A stretch of DNA of 23,667 nucleotides from an uncultured Planctomycetales bacterium. Lineage in GTDB: Bacteria > Planctomycetota > Planctomycetia > Pirellulales > S012-138. This document shows positions 6,589 through 13,850 of the stretch, piece by piece. Each line of letters starts with the position of its first letter. Position 1 is the stretch's first letter. The notes beneath the pieces were generated by a model that saw only the letters and a list, made by a program, of their open reading frames with translations, did no database searches and had not been told where the DNA came from. The translations under genes and the position numbers were made by a program. The DNA lies in the NCBI GenBank assembly GCA_937982665.1, contig CALJLD010000211.1, positions 1 through 23,667 of the forward strand, given 5' to 3'.

Positions 6589-8379
6589 TCATCCCAGCAC
6601 GCGCAAGAATTCTTTTGCCGCGGCAGGAGGATCATTCGCCGCAGTGATTGCCGCACCCACGGCAACACCATGCACGCCTGTGGCCAGCACGTGTTCTAGA
6701 TTTTGCAGAGTAATGCCGCCAATTGCATAGGCCGGCAGAGAAACCTCCGACGCCACCGCGTGCGCATATTCCAAGCCTGGGAACTGGACGAAACTCTTGG
6801 TCGTTGAGGGAAACGTTGGCCCCACGCCCAGATAGTCCGCGCCATCGAGCACGGCTTGCCTGGCTTGCGGCAAAGCGTGGGTACTGATTCCAATCAACGC
6901 ATCCGGGTGAAGCACACTTCGCGCCACCGCCGTTGTGAGTTCCTCCTGCCCCAGATGAACGCCAGCCGCATTGAGCGCCGCTGCGATGTCCGGCCGATCA
7001 TTGATGATCACTCGTGTGGCTGTTCCTGACGCAAACTGCATGACCGCCCTGCCCCGCTCCAGCAACTCACGGTCATTGAGTTGCTTGTCACGAAGTTGCA
7101 AGAGCGGAACGCCAGCATCAATCAGCGATTTCGCCAGGTGTTCAAAAGCCTGCGGCGAAGCACCGCCGTCCAACAGTACGTACAATCTTGCCGTTGCAAG
7201 TGCGCCCTCCGCAGAGCGCGAAAGGCATGCCGAACGATGCAGCGTGTAGCTCGCGTAGCGAAGTTGCTTGAACGCCGCGGCGACTTCAACGTTGACCAAC
7301 TTGCAGAACTCCTCCAGGCTTCGCAAAGATTCCTGCACGCGTCGAAAGTTCGCCGTAAGCAAATCTGCCGTGGAGGCGCGGTTCTGCTCGGACGAAGTCG
7401 TCAACGCTGTACCGACATCGTTGGGAACATCACGCGCGGCCAGCAATCGGACGTTGGGCAATCGGGCGATGTTGCCTGCCACGGCGTGCCGCAGGTTCTT
7501 AATTTCGCACGTGAGGAACGCATCGTTCAAACCAAAGCGGCACACATCTTCAAGGACGCGCATGCCTTCGGCGGCGCGGTTCCCTGCTGCATCAATTGCG
7601 CGAAAGACGGCCGTTTCCGGCAGCGTGCCCCCCTGCCCTGCCTGGTTGTTTGAGTTATTGAGATTATTGGGAACGACCGACGTGTTTTCTTCGGACGGCT
7701 TTTGGGAAAGGAACGCCGCGATATCGTCATCAAACTCCTCAGGCGGCAACGCAGGATTTGTTTCTTCCGCTTCCTGTGCGGATGTTGTTGGTTGTGGCTC
7801 GGCGACGTTTCTCTCTTGGGAGCTTTCAACCGGCACTTGTTCGTCGACTGGGTCAATGGCCAACGGCGTTGTCTCGATGCCAAACTGCTGACGCAATTTG
7901 GTCAGCAAGTCTTCGTCCTTTAGTCCCTGTTCCCGCAACCAATCGGCGACCTCACCTTCCCCGCCAACCAATCCAAGCAGCACATGTTCGGTTGCCAGCG
8001 CCAATGGTTGGGGAAAATCGGACAACAACTCCCCTGCCCTGCTGATGACAAGCAGCCATTCAGGGTGCGAGGATAGGTCAGCGTTCGGGTCTTGTGTGGC
8101 CGATGAAATCGACGCGCGATTGCCGTTGCTGTTATCCGAGTGCTTTAGTGGCGCAATCGCTTCGGCCAACTCGGGCCATCGGGCCACGACATCATCCGCA
8201 CCCACACAGTGTTGAGCTAACACGAGCGCCGCGCGACATTCGGACTCGTTAAGCAATCCAAGCAGCAATTGCGCAGCCAGCGGCGAGGATGCGGAAGTTT
8301 GCTCACACAATCCTGCGAGAATCCGCGCTACGGCCGGCGTGAGTTCTTGTGACGTTCTCGGATTGGCAAATTCGTTCAT
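6589..8379 (-). CDS. thiE: Thiamine-phosphate synthase (ThiE) fused to an N-terminal Clp-N-like domain
   Basis: A 596-residue three-part protein. Residues about 12-170 hold two repeats like the ClpA/ClpB N-terminal domain (SPLAAQLLLGLLNE and ATEHVLLGLVGGEGEVADWL). A disordered Glu/Pro/Asn-rich linker follows (170-255). Residues 257-382 resemble the helical extension seen before ThiE in some bacteria (RAAEGMRVLEDVCRFGLND). Residues 398-596 are a complete ThiE TIM barrel: QLRDK (428-432), NDRPDIA (460-466), GVHLGQ, GISTH, GPTFPSTTK (520-528) and IGGIT (553-557). ThiE joins HMP-diphosphate to thiazole phosphate to make thiamine phosphate. No AAA+ ATPase domain accompanies the Clp part. The ATG at 8379, 31 nt after the padR stop, gives the domain-complete protein; upstream frame would overlap padR. 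Confidence 0.88.
   Translation of the reverse strand: MNEFANPRTSQELTPAVARILAGLCEQTSASSPLAAQLLLGLLNESECRAALVLAQHCVGADDVVARWPELAEAIAPLKHSDNSNGNRASISSATQDPNADLSSHPEWLLVISRAGELLSDFPQPLALATEHVLLGLVGGEGEVADWLREQGLKDEDLLTKLRQQFGIETTPLAIDPVDEQVPVESSQERNVAEPQPTTSAQEAEETNPALPPEEFDDDIAAFLSQKPSEENTSVVPNNLNNSNNQAGQGGTLPETAVFRAIDAAGNRAAEGMRVLEDVCRFGLNDAFLTCEIKNLRHAVAGNIARLPNVRLLAARDVPNDVGTALTTSSEQNRASTADLLTANFRRVQESLRSLEEFCKLVNVEVAAAFKQLRYASYTLHRSACLSRSAEGALATARLYVLLDGGASPQAFEHLAKSLIDAGVPLLQLRDKQLNDRELLERGRAVMQFASGTATRVIINDRPDIAAALNAAGVHLGQEELTTAVARSVLHPDALIGISTHALPQARQAVLDGADYLGVGPTFPSTTKSFVQFPGLEYAHAVASEVSLPAYAIGGITLQNLEHVLATGVHGVAVGAAITAANDPPAAAKEFLRVLG
7047..7054 (-). repeat. GGGCAGGG core inside thiE
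   Basis: Core only, read as Arg-Gly-Arg-Ala in the barrel domain, so protein coding may explain it. Confidence 0.4.
7628..7639 (-). repeat. G-rich motif, exact 12-mer in the ThiE linker
   Basis: Exact AGGGCAGGGGGG, read as Gly-Gln-Gly-Gly at the end of the Asn/Gln-rich linker, where sequence constraint should be low. Confidence 0.75.
8031..8040 (-). repeat. G-rich motif, 10-nt copy in the Clp-N part of thiE
   Basis: AGGGCAGGGG, read here in a different frame (Ser-Arg-Ala-Gly-Glu) from the full 12-mer copies. Confidence 0.5.
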
Positions 8380-8410
8380 GGCCAGCCTCAGCACGAAGGT
8401 CAAACGTGCT

Positions 8411-8968
8411 TTAGGTTTCCGCTTGGACGGTTTCGTGTTCTTGCAATGCGACCTCGACCTCGTCCAACCAACGCAATTGCGTGCGAACGGACATGTAGGC
8501 GCCGCGAGCAACCAGATAGTCAAAGACGTTGTCCGCGGTCTTTTTCTTGCGAACGTCCTGACGAATGAGCTTGAGATGTTGGTTCAGGAGATCGCGCGTT
8601 GTTTGCACAAATTCCATCCGCTCCTCACGCGAAAGCGCCGCCAGGACGTTGAGCCTGGCCCGCAGCGGATCAAAGTTCATCAACTGGCTGCCATCCCGGC
8701 GCGTGTCCAGCAACCAATCCCGCAACGACTGGGTGCCCTTTGACGTGATCTCATACTTCACGCCAAAGGACTCTTCCGAGCCCTTGGCTGGGCGGATGAG
8801 TTTTCGCTCCTCAAGTCTTGCGAAAATTGGATAAATGGCACCGGTGCTGCAATTCCAATGGGCGGAAAGCGACCCACGAAACCTTTCACGCACGCGATAC
8901 GCCGTGCAAGGCCCGTGCGAAAGAATCACGCCCAATACGGCAGCTTCAAGATCAGTCGAGTTTTGCAT
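8411..8968 (-). CDS. PadR-family transcriptional regulator
   Basis: A 185-residue PadR-type regulator. The N-terminal winged helix-turn-helix spans about residues 8-85, with the family pattern AAVLGVILSHGPCTAYRV, the GAIYPIFARLEERKLIRP recognition/wing segment, and KYEITSKGTQSLRDWL. The C-terminal half is helical and charged, as in PadR proteins with a dimerisation domain (AphA-like). PadR proteins usually repress a nearby gene and respond to small ligands or stress; the ligand here is unknown. It starts at the ATG at 8968 and lies 31 nt before the ThiE fusion, so the pair probably shares a transcript. An inverted repeat at 8997-9025 just upstream may be its own operator. Confidence 0.88.
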   Translation of the reverse strand: MQNSTDLEAAVLGVILSHGPCTAYRVRERFRGSLSAHWNCSTGAIYPIFARLEERKLIRPAKGSEESFGVKYEITSKGTQSLRDWLLDTRRDGSQLMNFDPLRARLNVLAALSREERMEFVQTTRDLLNQHLKLIRQDVRKKKTADNVFDYLVARGAYMSVRTQLRWLDEVEVALQEHETVQAET

Positions 8969-8996
8969 TTAGCAAGCTGTTAGTGCGGCGATTATG

Positions 8997-9025
8997 GCGG
9001 AACCATTTTCCATGGCGAGTTCCGC
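8997..9025. promoter_or_regulatory. Inverted repeat upstream of padR, candidate operator
   Basis: GCGGAAC (8997-9003) and GTTCCGC (9019-9025) are perfect 7-bp arms with a 15-nt spacer, ending 28 nt before the padR ATG. The arms do not resemble the ATGT/ACAT sites known for some PadR proteins. Autoregulation is an inference from position and symmetry. Confidence 0.35.
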
Positions 9026-9126
9026 AATTTCGTCTCCTCCTACATACGATGATAAGTCGACGATCGCTGTCAGGAAAGTTCCTGATCTCTTGCCGCTCTG
9101 TTGAATTTGTCATAGCCCTGCTGCGT

Positions 9127-9753
9127 TCAATCTTCCGCTGCGCCCCCCTGCCCTTTGGGCTTGGGATACGCTCCGGCGGTCAGCCGAAAAGTGCGGCCGT
9201 TCTCCGCGCTAGCGTCGTGATACTTGCTGACAAGTTGTGCCACAGCGTCGGTCAATTCGTTGGCAAACGCGTTGCGTTCTTCCGGGGACCGGAAGCAAAC
9301 TTCCGTTTCCAATGCCAACGTCGGCAGTTTCTTTCCCGCGGCTGCGGCAGCCGTTTGCATTTGCCCGAGTTCTCGAACCGACCGTGACGCTAACGCAATT
9401 TGAAACGCGGATGAAAAGCGATCTTGCACGGCTTCTGGAGTACTTCCAATCCGCCCCAAGGCCTCAGTCGAGATTGCGTACGCGTGCCCCGTGCGGCGAT
9501 AGATCCGCTCGACAACATTTCCCGTCCGCTTCTCTTCCACCAGTTCCAAGAGCCGGTGCTTTTCGAGCTCGCGGAGGTGATAGTTGATTCGCTGTCGCGG
9601 TAAGCCCATCCGCCGCGCGAGCCCGGCAGCAGAGTCGGGCTCGCGCAGGTGTTCCAACAATTCCAAACGTGTGGGATGCAGCATGGTGTTGGCGCGGTCC
9701 GTGTCTTCAATCACGTCGACCTCAACCATGCTTGAAGGTTTTGATCCGCTCAT
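9127..9753 (-). CDS. ArsR-type winged-helix transcriptional regulator
   Basis: A 208-residue regulator. Residues about 19-90 form a winged helix-turn-helix: MLHPTRLELLEHLREPDSA, the recognition region LARRMGLPRQRINYHLRELEKH, then a beta wing rich in Glu/Arg (VEEKRTGNVVERIYRR). The C-terminal half has an Ala-rich helix and a beta-strand ending (TFRLTAGAYPKPK). No cysteine metal site is seen, so it is a non-metal ArsR-like or ArsR/GntR-hybrid HTH. Its ATG at 9753 overlaps the stop of the SRPBCC gene as ATGA, and AAGGAAAG lies upstream, so translation is coupled. ArsR plus SRPBCC is a frequent operon pair. The tail carries one exact G-rich motif as Gly-Gln-Gly-Gly. Confidence 0.86.
   Translation of the reverse strand: MSGSKPSSMVEVDVIEDTDRANTMLHPTRLELLEHLREPDSAAGLARRMGLPRQRINYHLRELEKHRLLELVEEKRTGNVVERIYRRTGHAYAISTEALGRIGSTPEAVQDRFSSAFQIALASRSVRELGQMQTAAAAAGKKLPTLALETEVCFRSPEERNAFANELTDAVAQLVSKYHDASAENGRTFRLTAGAYPKPKGQGGAAED
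9143..9154 (-). repeat. G-rich motif, exact 12-mer at the ArsR gene 3' end
   Basis: Exact AGGGCAGGGGGG in the last ten codons, read as Gly-Gln-Gly-Gly just before the C-terminal Ala-Ala-Glu-Asp. Confidence 0.75.
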
Positions 9754-10583
9754 GATGCGACACTTTCCTTCGCGGAAGTTTGCGGGAACAGGCGCGCGAG
9801 CATTGCTTCCCAACGGCTTGCCAGGTCCGCATTCTGTTGCGGGTCATTTCCATATGTGGCGAGCCACAGCCAGATGGTCCTCATGCCTGGCATGTCATGC
9901 ACACTGACGCGAAAGAAGCCATCATCATGACTGGCAACCATGCCGGTGAATTCCTGTTCGTGGCATTGCAATGCCGTGCCGGCGAAGTGATCCGCGTCGG
10001 CCGTTGTGAATTCAAACGGAGCACCGATTTCGGACTGGTCGACATTGACTCCGCAATTCAACCCGTCCGGACCTGTGAGCTTCTCCCACGCATCGCGCGG
10101 CGAGCCATCGTAGGTTCTCGCGCACCAGGCCAGCTGGCGATCCTGACCAAAGTGCTTTTCCGCATACAACTTCAGCGAGCGAAGCTCCACTGGCCAGCCA
10201 CGGCTGATGCCGTCGTATTCGTTGTCAAAATCAGCCTGTGGGCCGAAGCCGGAATGGACGAGACGCAGCGTTGTTTTTCCACCGCGCCCGTCCAATTGAA
10301 AATCCATGAAGAGCGGCAGCTTACCCCCCTGCCCGTCCGCGGCCAGTGAGTCGTAGCGTGTCTTCAGGCGTTGTCCCGGCTCCCAGATCTCGATTGTCTG
10401 CGGCCAATCATGGTGCTCCTCCCAAGTCCAACTCACGCTGCCACCCTCCCCAGGCGTGACGGAGGCTTTGGGGGCAAACCAGCGACGAAGCTCGACGTCG
10501 TTGGCGATGGCGTGCCAGACAATTTCCGGCGAGGCGTCGATGTCGATGGACATTTCAAATTGACGGGCGTGACTTGAGTTCAT
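9750..10583 (-). CDS. SRPBCC/AHSA1-type ligand-binding protein, two-part
   Basis: A 277-residue protein. The first half matches the AHSA1/START-like SRPBCC fold: FEMSIDIDASPEIVWHAIANDVELRRWFAP near the N-terminus, WEPGQRLKTRY, and a closing helix (GWPVELRSLKLYAEKHFG). The second half (about 150-277) begins with another Trp-containing segment (SPRDAWEKLTGPDGL) and looks like a shorter, diverged second copy of the fold, so it may be a tandem SRPBCC. The family binds hydrophobic ligands in a deep cavity; no ligand can be named. The ATG at 10583 has GGAG about 8 nt upstream. It is the first gene of an operon with the ArsR-type gene. Confidence 0.84.
   Translation of the reverse strand: MNSSHARQFEMSIDIDASPEIVWHAIANDVELRRWFAPKASVTPGEGGSVSWTWEEHHDWPQTIEIWEPGQRLKTRYDSLAADGQGGKLPLFMDFQLDGRGGKTTLRLVHSGFGPQADFDNEYDGISRGWPVELRSLKLYAEKHFGQDRQLAWCARTYDGSPRDAWEKLTGPDGLNCGVNVDQSEIGAPFEFTTADADHFAGTALQCHEQEFTGMVASHDDGFFRVSVHDMPGMRTIWLWLATYGNDPQQNADLASRWEAMLARLFPQTSAKESVAS
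10324..10335 (-). repeat. G-rich motif, one-mismatch copy in the SRPBCC gene
   Basis: CGGGCAGGGGGG, read as Gly-Gln-Gly-Gly in a loop of the first SRPBCC half (after LAAD). Confidence 0.7.
10444..10451 (-). repeat. GGGNAGGG core (GGGGAGGG) in the SRPBCC gene
   Basis: Matches only the degenerate core. It is the highest-coordinate site in the window; I find none beyond it. Confidence 0.4.
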
Positions 10584-10639
10584 AATTGAATCTCCGGCGA
10601 AAGGTGACTTGCGGTGCCCGCCAACGATTAGCGAGCGAC

Positions 10640-10676
10640 TGCCGACGAAATTAACTGTCGGCATGAAGCGACGCAA
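10640..10676 (-). promoter_or_regulatory. Candidate promoter with overlapping operator for the SRPBCC-ArsR operon
   Basis: On the minus strand, TTGCGT (10676-10671) and TTAATT (10654-10649) are 16 nt apart and resemble -35 and -10 boxes. A perfect inverted repeat, TGCCGAC (10640-10646) and GTCGGCA (10657-10663) with a 10-nt spacer, straddles the -10 box. It lies 57 nt before the first ATG of the operon. The downstream ArsR-type regulator is the obvious candidate to bind it. This is inferred from symmetry and position. Confidence 0.45.
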
Positions 10677-10803
10677 GGCATTACCGGAAGATTTTTTTGT
10701 CGGATGGGTCAAGAGTAACCCTAAGTCTTTTTATTAGTGTGGCTTGCGCCTTCCAAAAAAACCAGAGAAAGCCTAAGCTCGCTCGCTGTTTGCCCACCAA
10801 GCC

Positions 10804-12333
10804 TTAAGCGGCCTCGTTGTGGGCAGAGGGCTCTATCGCCTCGGCAACAAGCTGCTGCGTGGCTGCTTGCTCGATCTTCAGCACTCGAGGAAGATCCATG
10901 GGGCGAGCTGTCCAATACTCACCAAAGAGCGTGAGAATTCGCGTCAGCCGCTGCATGTTCCAGCCTTGCGACGCGTGCGAATGTCTTCCAATCGCGCGAA
11001 GGCGACAGGGCACGTGATCGCTATCACCAAATGTGAAATCCAATGACCAGGCAAATCCGTCCACCGGTAGCTTGGCCAGATTCGTCCAGGTGTGGCGGCC
11101 GATACAATCTTCGCCATCCCAGAGCGTGAGGTCCAATTGGCCAACGTTGCAGATGGCCGCCTCTTCACAGAGTGCTTGCCACGCACCGGCGAAGCTCATG
11201 CTGGCCGTTTTCTTGGGACGCAACTTGGAACGGCCATGCCCCGATTGAACCAACGAGTTGACAGTCCATGCCAACAGCGAGGCCACTCGCAGCTTAACCA
11301 GCGAGAGTTCGTAATGACCGAAAGCCCGCATGCGAACCATCAGCACCAACACTGTCAGGACCGCAATCCAGGCCAGCGCGTCATTGCGGAAAATTGTGGC
11401 CGCGGTTGCCGCCGCGCCAGTCGTTAGCACCAACGCGCCGATAATGCACAACGCTTGCCATGTGGACAGGCCGCGTTCGAGCAAACGGTGATGAATATGC
11501 CCGCGGTCGGGCGCATCAATCGGCAAACCCAACAACCTGCGTCTGACAATCGCCAGCGCGGTGTCGATCATCGGAATGGAGAGCACAACCGCCGGCACGG
11601 TCAAAGAGAGCGTTGCGGTGGTCTTAAGCGATCCTTGAATGCCGAGGATGCCGACCAGCAACCCAATCACCATGCTGCCGGAATCGCCCAGGAAAATGCT
11701 TGCTGGCGGCAAGTTATAGATCAGGAAGCCGGCCAAAGCTCCCGCCAACGCCATTGCAATGATCGCCACATGGTAATGGCCCATCGTTGTGGCGATGACA
11801 GCCATCATGGCCGCGGTGGATAGCCCTACAGTCGCGGCCAAACCGTCCATGCCATCAAGCAGGTTCAGGGCGTTAATGCAGCCAACCAGCCAGAGAACCG
11901 TCAGCGGAACGCCAAGCCAACCTAATTCAATGGGCGTGCCGAAGATGACAACGCGGTCGATTGCATAGCCGGCCGCAGCAATCGGCAAGACCGAGACGAT
12001 TTGCAGCAGCAGCTTGAATCGCGGGTTGAGATCCCAACTATCGTCCACACAACCCAACAGGCAAACAAAACCTGCGGCGCTGATCAGCACGGTGGATAGC
12101 TCCGCCAGACCGGTCTCCGCGCCGTAGCCCAAGGCTTGAATAACGGTCAAACCAATCAACAGCGCTACGTAAACTGCCACGCCACCCCACAGCGGTACGC
12201 TGCGCGCGTGCAATTTCCTCAGGCCATCTGGGGCGTCAACGGCGCCTAGCCGTGCGGCTGCAAACCGCGCAAGCGGGGTCAGGGCCAGCGAAGCGACCAG
12301 GGTTATCAGAAATACGATCCACAAGGGATCCAT
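10804..12333 (-). CDS. MraY/WecA-family polyprenyl-phosphate glycosyl-1-phosphate transferase with C-terminal extension
   Basis: A 509-residue membrane enzyme. The family moves a sugar-1-phosphate from a UDP-sugar to undecaprenyl phosphate at the inner membrane, the first step of cell-surface polysaccharide assembly. Signature motifs are all present: CVDDSWD (Asp97, Asp98), NALNLLDGMDGLA (154-166), FLGDSGS (214-220) and the HIHH loop (279-282), which points to the WecA/TagO/WbpL side rather than MraY. About ten transmembrane helices occupy residues 1-340. The last 165 or so residues are a soluble Trp-rich extension (TLWDGEDCIGRHTWTNL) not found in typical WecA. No polysaccharide genes adjoin it. 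The start is the ATG at 12333; its ribosome-binding site is weak. Confidence 0.9.
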   Translation of the reverse strand: MDPLWIVFLITLVASLALTPLARFAAARLGAVDAPDGLRKLHARSVPLWGGVAVYVALLIGLTVIQALGYGAETGLAELSTVLISAAGFVCLLGCVDDSWDLNPRFKLLLQIVSVLPIAAAGYAIDRVVIFGTPIELGWLGVPLTVLWLVGCINALNLLDGMDGLAATVGLSTAAMMAVIATTMGHYHVAIIAMALAGALAGFLIYNLPPASIFLGDSGSMVIGLLVGILGIQGSLKTTATLSLTVPAVVLSIPMIDTALAIVRRRLLGLPIDAPDRGHIHHRLLERGLSTWQALCIIGALVLTTGAAATAATIFRNDALAWIAVLTVLVLMVRMRAFGHYELSLVKLRVASLLAWTVNSLVQSGHGRSKLRPKKTASMSFAGAWQALCEEAAICNVGQLDLTLWDGEDCIGRHTWTNLAKLPVDGFAWSLDFTFGDSDHVPCRLRAIGRHSHASQGWNMQRLTRILTLFGEYWTARPMDLPRVLKIEQAATQQLVAEAIEPSAHNEAA

Positions 12334-12553
12334 GCGCGTCGTCTTTACGCGAGCGGAATCGACAAGAAGTGAAGATACGGCGGATAGCTAGTATCAGTTC
12401 CGCGATCTAAGGTCAATGCGGGTTCCGTGCCAGCAGCATTTGATACGATGTTTTGGCGCGACGTCAGCCGCGAAATTCTCACACGCCAAGCTCAACATCC
12501 AAAGCAATTAAGCAAGCGCGCCGGCACTGCTATCAATCGAACGAAGCAAACGC

Positions 12554-13636
12554 CTACAATATCACCTGTGGAGCAAAGTCAGCATTCGCCCTGGCCGCCT
12601 CACAGATTTGCCACAGCGCATCCAAACTGCGCACGGCAGTCTTGTTTTCCGCCGGGTGTGGTTGTTGGCAGCGATCCAAGAAATCGCGTAGCAAAAGCGG
12701 CAATGGATCAACCAGCGGAATGCTTACGCGTGCGTTGTCTTCTGGCATGGCCATCGCAGCGTCAAGCAAACTCTCGCCCTTACCAAGTTCCAGTCGTTCA
12801 AGGAACATCCTGTAGCCCGGCTGCCGAATCACGCGATTCACGGCACGCCCATCAATTGCGTACGCAGCCGGACGCGGAGGGCTTGCCGCGAACTGCAACT
12901 CTGTCACAACATTTGTCTTCCGTTCATTCGTCTTCCGTTCTGCATCTCCTCCGCTGACAAAGACAAAGGAGATCTTCGCCGCCGAAGCTTCACCTTGCTC
13001 GTTGCGGTATTTCACGCAGGTTTCAATGTCGCGAATCGTAGCGGTATCGGCAGCCGCTTCCCCGTGCAAAGCAAACAACATACTCAGCACATGCGGCATG
13101 GAGTTGGGGATCATCTCCAAGCCGGTTGCGCCAGGGCAAAGCAACATCCGGAAATCTTCCGGCGGAGACGAACGCTCGCTGGGAACGAGTTCATCGTAGC
13201 CCGCCAGCGTATTTGGCCATTGCTCGTTCACCGCCAACACCAGCCCTCGGGCCGCAAACTGTTTGGCCAGTTCGTCCGCCGTCACGGCCGGGTTTGAGCG
13301 TCCATCAAAGATCAACGGCTTCTCGCACAAGACGTGCAGCCCCGCAGCGAGCGCCAGCCGCAACTGCTCACCGTGTACGGAGTCTGGCGAACAGATCGCC
13401 ACGGCATCCAGGTCTTCCGTGTTGAACATCTCCGCAACATCGGCGTACCCGCGCGGCGAGATGCCAGCCAAACGCCGCAAGTCATCCTGTGCCGCCGCGA
13501 CAGACTCAGCGCTCGTGCCGGCGATCGCTTTGACGTTCGCGCCCAACCTGGCCAAATGCGCGGCAACAAATGGTCCGATGCCGTGCCGCACTCGGCGTGC
13601 ACCAATAACACCAATCGAGAGTTGAGCAGCGTCCAT
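12554..13636 (-). CDS. Gfo/Idh/MocA-family NAD(P)-dependent oxidoreductase
   Basis: A 360-residue protein. Residues 8-20 are a Rossmann start (GVIGARRVRHGIG), a variant of the usual Gly-x-Gly-x-x-Gly that puts Ala-Arg-Arg in the middle. The family motif CEKPL lies at 104-108 (Glu-Lys-Pro). DAVAICSPDSVHGEQLRLALAAGLHV precedes it as expected. The C-terminal part carries the alpha/beta substrate domain. The family usually oxidises or reduces sugars and inositols; the substrate is unknown. The usual catalytic Asp-x-x-x-His is replaced by NSMPHVLSMLF, with a His. A 15-bp in-frame tandem duplication encodes ERKTN twice (residues 233-242). The gene is divergent from aspS. Confidence 0.87.
   Translation of the reverse strand: MDAAQLSIGVIGARRVRHGIGPFVAAHLARLGANVKAIAGTSAESVAAAQDDLRRLAGISPRGYADVAEMFNTEDLDAVAICSPDSVHGEQLRLALAAGLHVLCEKPLIFDGRSNPAVTADELAKQFAARGLVLAVNEQWPNTLAGYDELVPSERSSPPEDFRMLLCPGATGLEMIPNSMPHVLSMLFALHGEAAADTATIRDIETCVKYRNEQGEASAAKISFVFVSGGDAERKTNERKTNVVTELQFAASPPRPAAYAIDGRAVNRVIRQPGYRMFLERLELGKGESLLDAAMAMPEDNARVSIPLVDPLPLLLRDFLDRCQQPHPAENKTAVRSLDALWQICEAARANADFAPQVIL
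12911..12940 (-). repeat. 15-bp tandem duplication within the oxidoreductase gene
   Basis: Two adjacent 15-nt units (12911-12925 and 12926-12940) differ at one base and encode ERKTN twice. The length keeps the frame. The position is a surface loop of the substrate domain by inference. Confidence 0.8.
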
Positions 13637-13752
13637 GCGAAATGTCGGCGGCGCGTCACGCGGAATGTTGTCTTTGAACGACGATCAGGCTGGCAAAAGC
13701 CCGGCTCAACGTCAAGTTCGCGGTGAAGTTGCCTTCCGCACGCGGTTCTTGA

Positions 13753-13776
13753 GGAAGCGCGAACCTATGCGCTTCC
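13753..13776 (+). promoter_or_regulatory. Perfect hairpin in the aspS leader
   Basis: GGAAGCGC (13753-13760) and GCGCTTCC (13769-13776) form an 8-bp perfect stem with an 8-nt loop. The ATG at 13767 lies across the loop and stem, which argues against its use as a start. A TAGAAT box (13789-13794) just downstream could be a -10 element, so the hairpin DNA could instead be an operator. Confidence 0.4.
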
Positions 13777-13850
13777 CCAGGCACATTTTAGAATGGCAGC
13801 CTTTTGCCGAGATTACTGACGAAAACGCCGGAAAGGCACAGGATAAGACA

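Noticed and set aside
10751..10763. T run on the minus strand after the transferase gene, possible terminator
   Set aside because: No stem precedes it, so an intrinsic terminator is not supported.
13767..13769. ATG as aspS start
   Set aside because: Lies in a hairpin and adds 28 residues unlike AspRS; the TTG at 13851 gives the family length and numbering.
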